From NCBI RefSeq assembly GCF_007280555.1, contig NZ_VKDB01000046.1, positions 1 to 10,961 on the forward strand: DNA of 10,961 nt, given 5' to 3'. The stretch is from Deinococcus detaillensis (lineage in GTDB: Bacteria; Deinococcota; Deinococci; Deinococcales; Deinococcaceae). The position numbers were made by a program, and so were the translations under genes. A model generated the notes under the pieces. It had not been told where the DNA came from and made no database searches. It was given only the letters and a program-made list of their open reading frames with translations. Below, piece by piece: positions 5,456 to 10,961 of this stretch (position 1 is the first letter of the stretch; each line of letters begins with the position of its first letter).

Positions 5456-6605
5456 CAAGCCCAACTTCGCCAGATACCCGCGCATCTTGTCCCGCGCCTG
5501 CGCCCACACCTACTCCAGCGCGTCCATGTCGGTTTGCAGGGCGGCCACATCTATTTCTTCTTGCTCAGTGCTGGTGTCCACGTAGCGCGGAATGTTGAGG
5601 TTGGAGTCGTTGGCGCTCAGCTCGCTCTGCGCCACCACACGAGCGTGTTTGTCCACGTCCTGCCGGGTGCGGTAGGTCTCCACGATGCGGGCCAAATCCC
5701 TCTCCCGCAAGTTGTTCTGGTTCTTGCCCGCCGCAAAACTCTTGCTGGCTGTCGATGAAGAGCACGTCGCTGCCAGCTTTACCCTTGCGGAACACCAGCA
5801 GCGCGGCGGGAATGTCGGTGCCGAAAAACAGATTGGTCGGCAGCCCGATTACCGCGTGGAGCAGGTTCTCTTCAATCAGTTGCGCCCGAATCTTGCCTTC
5901 CGCGCCGCTGCGAAACAGAACACCGTGCGGCACCACGACCACCATCCGCGAGCCGACCTCGGTCATGCTGGCGATCTTGTGGCTGATGAAGGCGTAATCG
6001 CCCTTGCCCTTGGGTAGAACTCCCCAGCATTCTTGCCCGCTCCGGCAGCGAACCGCGAGATCAGGTATTCGTAGGCGTTGCCGATGATGTCGAGGTTGCC
6101 GATTCGGCTAGGCCGCAGATCGAGCTTGGGGCTGTTGAAATCTTCGAGCAGCAGCTTGAGCTGAACATTGCGCTCCTTGGTCTGGCCCAGCGCCGCCTCA
6201 CCGTTGAAGGTGACGTTGCGGAACACACCGGCCAGCTTGCCCTTGCTAACGTCTTCAATGGCGATGAGGGCCTGATCGATGATTTCTCCGATGTTGTCGG
6301 TGGTGCGCTGCCGGTACAGGTCGAGGAACAAGCTGCCGGGCGGCATCACGAAGCGGTCGCGCTCCAGGCAGCGTCGAATGCGCTCCTCGTCGTCTCTGAA
6401 TTGCTCTTTCAGCATGTCGTAATGGTTCTGCCACACGTCGCTGATGTATTTCACAAAGAGCGATCGACAGCAGGTAATTCCTGTACTTGTTGGGGTCGAC
6501 CGTGTCCCGGAAGGTGTCGCAAGCTTTTCAAAGGATGGTGTTGATTTCGCCCTGATCGATCTTGCTGGGCGCAGCGAAAAGGGGAAAAGGTTCAGATTGG
6601 GTCAT
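5456..6605 (-). pseudogene. hsdM: Type I restriction-modification methyltransferase subunit HsdM, heavily degraded
   Basis: The remnant reads as HsdM from an ATG at 6605 (MTQSEPFPLF) through FRDTVDPNKYRNYLLS, FVKYISDVWQNHYDML, IGNAYEYLISRFAAGAGK and NAGEFY, then jumps to KGKGDYAFISHKIASMTEVG, VVVVPHGVLFR and AVIGLPTNLFFGTDIPAALL, and ends with ARIVETYRTRQDVDK, NLNIPRYVD and DKMRGYLAKLGL. At least five lesions are visible. There is an in-frame TGA at 6528-6530 (probably Trp before). An extra base occurs near 6460-6467. An internal deletion near 6012 removed the AdoMet-binding loop (the DPxxGSGG-type motif) and the catalytic NPP(F/Y) motif and shifted the frame. An extra base lies in the T-run at 5735-5738 (A on the plus strand), and a TAG at 5510-5512 precedes the C-terminal helix. 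No hsdS or hsdR is present in the window. A complete HsdM of this class is about 500 residues; about 390 codons remain. It cannot methylate DNA. Confidence 0.88.
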
Positions 6606-7202
6606 GTCTGCCCAGTTTAGAGAAGCTGACGGAAGTTGGGCTGCTGAAGGTAGGTTGCCAGAAAGTTGTATCACCTCGCACCAACGGGTTTTGCCGCTGT
6701 GAGTGGGCTGCTAAAGGGCGAACCAAGCCGCTTGTCTGAGTGAAAATCATCTGGATAGGATCGGTAACTCTGAGAGGATACGATTCTGTGGCTTCACATT
6801 TTCACGGAAAGAGTCGGGGCGCAGACCCCCGGTTTGTGGGCCACTTCAGTAGTCGGTAGTATTAGCTCCTGGCACAAACCATCCATAACGGCCCTGAATG
6901 GCCCCTTCACGCCTCGACAAGCGCTAATTGGCATTTCCTTACACAACAGGATTCGAGAAGCTTCACAGCGGCCTAATATAGCCCAATCCTCGTCTGCCGC
7001 TCCACACTTAGAATTTTGTCGAGCGCCAAACGGTTGAGGCAAAAACATCCAGGTGATTCTCCCCAGACTCCTAAAACCAATTTCTGAATTTTCCTCCTGC
7101 TGATTTGATGATCTTTAGTGCTTTAAAAAAAGAAAAAGAATGATGAAAATCATCATCAGAGAGCCGAGCTGGTGACGTGCTGGCGCAGCTTTTTCGTTGC
7201 AA
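6606..7202. other. Gene-free stretch ending in an AT-rich segment of origin 2
   Basis: About 600 bases between the hsdM remnant and the second iteron array show no convincing coding frame; short open frames in both directions have no ribosome binding site or recognisable content. The last part (about 7067-7162) is AT-rich, with A-runs around 7123-7140 and a small hairpin GATGA-AAA-TCATC (7142-7154). Next to the iterons this is the best candidate for the DNA unwinding element of origin 2. A TAAACT (minus strand) eight bases before the hsdM ATG could be that gene's former -10. Confidence 0.45.
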
Positions 7203-7511
7203 CCCCTCAGAAACTACGGGAAAAAGGCCACTCAACCCCTCAGAAACTACGGGAGGAAAACCCCCTAATCCCTCAGAACATACGGGAAAGAGAGGATCAG
7301 TTCCCCTCAGAACATACGGGTGGACAAACGACTGCTTTCTGGAAACCCCTCAGAACATACGGGAGCTTGAAGGCTTTTTTGGTGCAAACCCCTCAGAAAC
7401 TACGGGTCATAGTGTGGGGACTTAAAAATGCCGACTGAGACGGCATTTTTACTTGAAACCCCTCAGAAACTACGGGTTAGTCCTTTTCCGATTCCCCTCG
7501 GAAACTACGGG
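7203..7511 (+). repeat. Iteron array of origin 2: eight 18-bp direct repeats
   Basis: The repeat CCCCTCAGAAACTACGGG occurs at 7203-7220, 7236-7253, 7389-7406 and 7459-7476. Copies at 7303-7320 and 7346-7363 have AGAACATACGGG, the copy at 7269-7286 has that form plus T as first base, and the copy at 7494-7511 has CTCGG for CTCAG. Starts are 33, 33, 34, 43, 43, 70 and 35 bases apart, mostly near whole helical turns. The sequence is unrelated to the origin 1 iterons, so each array should be recognised by its own Rep. The array lies at the 3' end of rep 2, and the last copy is inside the gene. Confidence 0.9.
7423..7451. terminator. Bidirectional terminator-like hairpin inside the iteron array
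   Basis: An 11-bp perfect stem pairs TAAAAATGCCG (7423-7433) with CGGCATTTTTA (7441-7451) around a seven-base loop. The T-run on one side and the A-run on the other make it an intrinsic terminator in either direction. It sits between iterons six and seven, where the spacing rises to 70 bases. It is well placed to end rep 2 transcription, which arrives on the minus strand, and to protect the other six iterons from it. Confidence 0.75.
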
Positions 7512-8929
7512 AAGATTTTAGGTGCTTTTGCACCTCTTCGACTACGAGTTGGATGGCGGGTGCTCCTCCACTCGCTGCCTTGGTCGCGTGTTTGACCACT
7601 TCCCTGGCATCAAGCTGGCCACTCAGCACTGCCTCAGGGAGATGACCGCGCTCACTAAGGGTCAACCGCTTCACGATGCCCAGCAAAGTCAGTTGCCGCA
7701 GAGTCCAGTCCGCAAGCATCTGCCCCTCTAGAGCGGCCATCCGCGCCTCTTCTTGTGTGTCCTGTGCTTCTAAGTCTTGCTGCTCACGCCGCTTGGTCTG
7801 CCGTTGAGGGGGCGGGCTACCTGGAGTCGAGGGTGCAGCAGGGGAAAGACCCAGCGCTGGAGTGGCAAAGTCTTCCGGTCGCTGGACCATTGCCACCATC
7901 AGGCCGCCACGGCTGACCACCGGACGCCCACTGACCTTCAGATACTGGTCAAACCGCCGCGACGCTTCTTCAATGCGTTCTGGGAAGACCGTGGAGAGCC
8001 GCACCGCCACCCCATGCTTGACGCCCCGCGCACTGAGCATGGCTGCCAGTTCTGGGTGACTTCCTACCGGCGTTTGACCGAAAACATAACGCACCTGCTT
8101 GTCGCGTCCACGTCCCGTAATTTGGATCTCGGTCACGTAATCGCGCCGGAGCAGCTCGTTGTGGGCCGGGGTCAAGGTTCGCACCAGATTATCCGGGCGG
8201 TCACTCACGAGGCCGAGGCGGGTACTCCAAGCCATGAGCGGAAGGCTGATCTCCGGTACGAGGCCATCACTGGTCCGCTCATCAAAATGCAGCGCGTCCA
8301 GTTGTCGGTAGAGGGCGCGGACCAGTGGCTGACTGAGCGAGCGGTAAAAATCCAGATCCAGTGGCTTGATATACCCCGCCCGCAGACTTTCCATGATTTG
8401 GAGGGGCAAGCTGCACCGTGACCAAGCTGGTGCCCTGAACGCCACTGCGGGAGCGGACGTAAGCCAGGTAGTTGACCTGCGCGAAGGACTGCGTTGTCCA
8501 CTGCTGAGAGCCATGAGCATACCAACCTTCTTCAACGGTGTAAGACGCTTTGTTGAGGCGGATCATGCTCTCTTCCAGGGCGCGGTAATACTGGGCTGAA
8601 TCTGAAAAACCCGATGCTTTTAGCAGTGCGTAAGCGGAAACGCTGAAAGGGGTATCTGGCAGGCCAGCTTCAAAACACAGATTGATAAGTCCGACCATGA
8701 AGTCGTTGTCAAGTCCGTGCGGAACCACCTGATCCACCGGAACAGTGCAGGTGATGATGACGGGCCGACCGTCTGGGGTCAAGGCCTGCTTTTGCCAACG
8801 GTGGAGATCAGAGGGGACAGTTTTCTGCCCGCTCATCAGGGCCAACCGGCCCAAATTGAGTTCGTCGTAGCCGCTGGTCACTTCCGGCACCGGGAGTACA
8901 GAAGAACGGCGCGACTTGCGCTCAGTCAT
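7477..8929 (-). pseudogene. repA: Second RPA-type replication initiator (Rep 2), frameshifted
   Basis: Two overlapping frames together make a 483-residue homologue of Rep 1. The N-terminal part starts at the ATG at 8929 (MTERKSRRSSV) and includes VVPHGLDNDFMVGLINL and YTVEEGWYAHGSQQW. The C-terminal part includes LVRALYRQLDALHF, LVRTLTPAHNELL and ITGRGRDKQVRYVFGQ, which line up with ALYRLLE, RRALTPAHDEL and IKGRGKQQILYYTF of Rep 1. The break lies near 8400-8407; one extra C in a run of four on the coding strand would account for it. The tail is helical and charged. TACAAT sits six bases before the ATG, a leaderless arrangement. If the frameshift is real, Rep 2 is truncated after the first winged-helix region and origin 2 is probably silent; a sequencing error in the homopolymer would restore it. 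The stop codon directly adjoins iteron seven. Confidence 0.82.
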
Positions 8930-8935
8930 AGGGGC

Positions 8936-8941
8936 ATTGTA
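8936..8941 (-). promoter_or_regulatory. -10 element of rep 2, leaderless arrangement
   Basis: TACAAT on the minus strand matches TATAAT at five of six positions and ends six bases before the ATG at 8929. No Shine-Dalgarno motif precedes that ATG, and no clear -35 is visible. This supports the choice of 8929 over an earlier in-frame start at 9025. Confidence 0.5.
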
Positions 8942-9089
8942 CCCGGATCTTCTACGGGGCTCGTCGGTTCTGGATTGAGCGGGCAGTGTCCCGACAACGT
9001 CAGCACACTCCCCGCCGGATACCACACCGCACTGGCTGGCAAGATGGCCGCCGGAAACGGGCGCGGGTCATGCGCTCCGCTCCCCGCCT

Positions 9090-9550
9090 TCAAGCCAAAC
9101 CCGCTGAGAAAAAACGGAACGTCCCGAAACCGCGAATCGCTTCTGTGCTCTGATCAGTGTCGCCTGCGGTGGGGTCGAGATCCGGCTGCGGACGTTGGAT
9201 TTCCCAGAGGTTCACGGCATCCTGCACCGCCAGGCGTTTGAAGAGCCACTGCGGTGTGCGGTCCCAGCGGCGGGTGGGATTCGTGCGGGTATCGGCGAAG
9301 CCGCGCTCGATGAGTCTGGCCAGCTTTAACTGGATAGTCTTTTCGTTGTGGAGACCCAGCAGCTCTGTGGTCCAGCCACCAGCGTTCATACGGACCCACA
9401 GTCCTTCGTCAGCGTTAGAGTCAGCGTCGGCGTTACCCTGCCGTGCAGACTTATTTTTCCCCGTTTCTGCTCGCGCCCCTTAGTTTTGTAGGCGTACCAA
9501 CGCTCCAAAGCGTTGAGCAGGTGCGCTTCGCAGGCGTCGTTTTCGCACAC
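9090..9550 (-). pseudogene. Winged-helix-like plasmid protein of unknown role, frameshifted
   Basis: The minus strand reads ENDACEAHLLNALERWYAYK and TKGREQKRGK from a GTG near 9550 (an earlier ATG exists at 9601). It then continues in another frame as NADADSNADEGLWVRMNAGG, WTTELLGLHNEKTIQLKLAR, LIERGFADTRTNPTRRWDRT and PQWLFKRLAVQDAVNLWE. The frame changes at the A5 run (T on plus, 9454-9458); one missing A would explain it. The GLWVRM-GWTTELLGLHNEKTIQLKLARLIERG pattern looks like a winged-helix DNA-binding domain in which helices choose a target and a strand pair follows. I infer a regulator or replication accessory protein, because it lies directly upstream of rep 2 in the same direction. 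The family was not identified with certainty, and the exact start is open. Confidence 0.55.
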
Positions 9551-9608
9551 TCCGCCCCTAACGGAGCTGAATGTCCGCCCACCTATGATTGGACAAGTCA
9601 CGCTCCAC

Positions 9609-9614
9609 TACGCT
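9609..9614 (+). promoter_or_regulatory. -10 element of the CIA30-domain gene, leaderless arrangement
   Basis: TACGCT (TANNNT) ends six bases before the ATG at 9621, and no Shine-Dalgarno motif is present. The -35 is not clear; TGATTG 17 bases upstream is a weak candidate. Confidence 0.4.
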
Positions 9615-9620
9615 TGAACC

Positions 9621-10148
9621 ATGAAAGGTCTTGCTCTGGCTGCCGCGCTATGTTCAAGCATGGCCCTCTCCGCTCCCATACTGGAATTTAACGCCAACAC
9701 GCCCTCCTGGTCCGTCCTGAACGACACCGTGATGGGCGGGGTCTCCAGCAGCCAGGTGCAGATTAAAGATGGAGTCCTTGAGTTCACGGGTCAGGTGCGC
9801 CTGGAAAACAACGGCGGATTTGCAGGCGTCCGGTCCAGTCCGGGCCGGTTTGACCTGAGTGGATTCTCGGCCCTGAGACTGCGGGTCAAGGGCGACGGAA
9901 AGCGGTATCTGTTCCAGCTCGGGACCAACGCCCGCAACGGCGTGACGTACCGCGCCGAATTTGACACGGTTGCTGGTCAATGGACCATTGTGACCATTCC
10001 ACTCGCTGCTCTACGCCCTACCCGTTTCGGTCAGCGACTGGCCGGACCCGCGCTTGATCCCAGCAATGTCGTTTTCTTCGGGTTCATGATCGCCAACAGC
10101 CGCGCCGAACAGTTCGCGCTTGAGGTGGACTGGATTGAGGGCCAGTAA
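9621..10148 (+). CDS. Exported CIA30-domain protein (jelly-roll, galactose-binding-like fold)
   Basis: The 175-residue protein opens with a signal peptide (MKGLALAAALCSSMALSA, likely cleaved after residue 18). The CIA30 hallmark follows at about residues 29-45: WSVLNDTVMGGVSSSQV. Later segments fit the same beta-sandwich family: LEFTGQVRLENNGGFAGVRS, a central LRLRVKGDGKRYLFQL, AEFDTVAGQWTIVTIPL, and a final VVFFGFMIANSRAEQFALEVDWIE. The domain is named after a mitochondrial complex I assembly factor, but bacterial members are mostly of unknown role and may bind carbohydrate or another ligand outside the membrane. It is intact and stands alone between the winged-helix gene (divergent) and the IS3 remnant. 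It has no visible link to plasmid maintenance and is probably cargo. Confidence 0.82.
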   Translation: MKGLALAAALCSSMALSAPILEFNANTPSWSVLNDTVMGGVSSSQVQIKDGVLEFTGQVRLENNGGFAGVRSSPGRFDLSGFSALRLRVKGDGKRYLFQLGTNARNGVTYRAEFDTVAGQWTIVTIPLAALRPTRFGQRLAGPALDPSNVVFFGFMIANSRAEQFALEVDWIEGQ

Positions 10149-10152
10149 TATT

Positions 10153-10217
10153 TGTGGTGTGACCCCCAAATCTCGGTTCAAAAAAGTTGCGAACTCAGTG
10201 GCAAAACTGGAGAAGCA
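10153..10217 (+). mobile_element. Probable left end of the IS3-family remnant
   Basis: The sequence TGTGGTGTGACCCCC (10153-10167) begins four bases after the CIA30 stop codon and leads into the transposase orfA. A TG start with a following run of C is plausible for an IS3-family terminal repeat, but no matching right end is found in the window, so the boundary is tentative. Confidence 0.35.
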
Positions 10218-10522
10218 ATGAAAGGGAAACGGTACACCGAATCATCGTGAACGGACGCCCATGAGGACGCCACTCCTCACAGCAGATGCTAGACGTTTTG
10301 GGTCAGGTTGAGGCGGGTCAACCGATTGGCGAGGTTGCCAGGACAGCGGATGTCGTAGTAACGACGATCCACCGTTGGAAGGCCCACTACGGCGAGATGA
10401 CCAAGGACGAAACCAAACGGTTTCGTTTACTGGAGGAAGAAAACCGCCGACTGGAGAGGCTTGTGGCTGATCTGTCGCTCGACAATTTGGTCCTCAAAGA
10501 GGTGGTCGCAAAAAAGTGGTGA
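10218..10522 (+). pseudogene. IS3-family transposase orfA, interrupted by a short insertion
   Basis: An ATG at 10218 with a GGAG motif five bases upstream begins MKGKRYTE, the usual IS3 orfA N-terminus, but stops three codons later (SS then TGA). The expected continuation resumes at the ATG at 10286: MLDVLGQVEAGQPIGEVART followed by TIHRWKAHYGEM (helix-turn-helix), EENRRLERLVADLSLDNLVL (leucine-zipper dimerisation segment) and EVVAKKW at the stop. Comparing the halves, about 38 extra bases (within 10242-10282) separate them and change the frame. The insert contains GGACGCC twice. The product starting at 10286 would keep most of the helix-turn-helix but not its first residues. Confidence 0.75.
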
Positions 10523-10716
10523 ACCCTGAAGCCACGCTGCAGTCCCAAGCGCCGATCAAGCGCCAGGTGGTGGGCTTCATCCGCCAACAGTTCAAGCTCA
10601 CCGAACTTCGGGCGTGCCGGGTACTCAGGTTCTGGCGCTCAACTCAACGGCTTTACAGAAACGGCTCTGGGGAGGAAAAAGATCTGGCTCTAGGCTTGGC
10701 GTTGATCAGCGCGTAA
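10516..10716 (+). pseudogene. IS3-family transposase orfB, only the first ~55 codons remain
   Basis: The frame overlaps the end of orfA by seven bases, the usual IS3 arrangement in which orfAB is made by -1 frameshifting. It encodes VVNPEATLQSQAPIKRQVVG then FIRQQFKLTELRACRVLRF and YRNGSGEEKDL, the N-terminal helical part of orfB. After about EEKDL the similarity ends and an unrelated tail runs to a stop at 10714-10716. The whole catalytic DDE domain (some 200 residues) is missing. The orfA end and the overlap look undamaged, so the truncation came from a deletion or a second insertion at about 10680-10690. Confidence 0.72.
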
Positions 10717-10961
10717 ACATTTTGGGAGAAGGTTTTCCGGCAGTAGATCAGTGGCGCGGATGAACGGAGGGTCGGCGGTCGGGGACTTGATTTCTTGGGC
10801 GATGGTCATGGTGATACTCGTCTGTGATACAAGGCTTCGGAAGCGGGGCAAGAATGAGCTGTCCCTGTGGGGACAGCACTGCGTAGGTGGAAGAAGCGTG
10901 GCCGATTTTCAGAATGAGACGACGCGCACGCGAGGCTTAGAATCCTGACTGATTTTCTCGG
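10717..10961. other. Region after the IS3 remnant: possible minus-strand gene fragment and a hairpin
   Basis: No confident gene is present. On the minus strand an ATG at 10809 opens MTIAQEIKSPTADPPFIRA. Near 10750 another frame reads PLIYCRKTFSQNVYALINAK and PRARS, running into the IS3 junction. This could be the start of a gene with a frameshift, cut by the transposon remnant. There is no Shine-Dalgarno motif at that ATG. I do not recognise the product. Confidence 0.3.
10858..10877. repeat. Perfect 8-bp stem with 4-base loop
   Basis: GCTGTCCC and GGGACAGC pair exactly around the loop TGTG. No T-run follows in either direction, so it is not a standard intrinsic terminator. It lies upstream of the possible minus-strand fragment starting at 10809, where it could be an operator or part of a leader. 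Confidence 0.5.

Noticed and set aside
6794..7048. Overlapping short open frames on both strands between hsdM and origin 2
   Set aside because: Neither has a Shine-Dalgarno motif, a -10 at the start, or recognisable domains; chance frames in gene-free DNA are more likely.
7172..7438. Plus-strand open frames with repeating PQKLRE / PSETTG peptides over the origin 2 iterons
   Set aside because: The repeated peptides are simply the 18-bp iterons read in frame; there is no ribosome binding site and the DNA repeats explain the pattern.
8717..9241. 174-codon plus-strand open frame opposite the start of rep 2
   Set aside because: It is antisense to rep 2 and to the end of the winged-helix gene, both of which have better protein character.

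Overview
The window looks like part of a plasmid, or plasmid-derived secondary replicon, from Deinococcus or a close relative. The reasons are two replication initiators of the RPA (replication initiator protein A) type common on Deinococcus plasmids, a minimal ParA plus ribbon-helix-helix partition pair, GC-rich genes set in AT-rich control regions, and several genes whose -10 hexamer lies exactly six bases before the ATG, as expected for the leaderless mRNAs known in Deinococcus. This assignment rests on reading the translations, not on a database search.

Layout. Positions 1-97 (minus) hold the start of a gene that leaves the window, possibly a recombinase. Positions 174-756 (minus) are a toxin-antitoxin pair, a MazF/PemK-type toxin with a ribbon-helix-helix antitoxin. 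An AT-rich control region leads into parA and an overlapping small parB-like gene (1202-2031, plus), with a 22-bp perfect palindrome right after them. Replicon 1 follows: an intact rep gene (2161-3540, minus) and seven 16-bp iterons upstream of it (3642-3970), with one outlying degenerate copy.

The middle (4070-7170) is a junkyard. It holds a degraded IS630-type transposase, an intact MazE/MazF pair with an AbrB-type antitoxin (4785-5380), and a type I restriction methyltransferase gene (hsdM, about 5456-6605). That hsdM carries at least five lesions, one of which removed its AdoMet-binding and catalytic motifs.

Replicon 2 follows (about 7067-8929): eight 18-bp iterons of unrelated sequence (7203-7511), interrupted by a terminator-like hairpin, and a second RPA-type rep gene that is frameshifted. 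Its last codons run through one of its own iterons. Next come a frameshifted winged-helix gene (about 9090-9550, minus), a divergent gene for an exported CIA30-domain protein (9621-10148, plus), and an IS3-family remnant with a damaged orfA and a truncated orfB (about 10153-10700).

How it fits together. Replication is probably carried by the intact Rep 1 and its iterons and segregation by ParA/ParB, with two post-segregational killing pairs adding stability. The second, damaged replicon with different iterons suggests that two related plasmids fused and one origin then began to decay. The clustered transposase and hsdM remnants fit a molecule shaped by repeated insertion and deletion.
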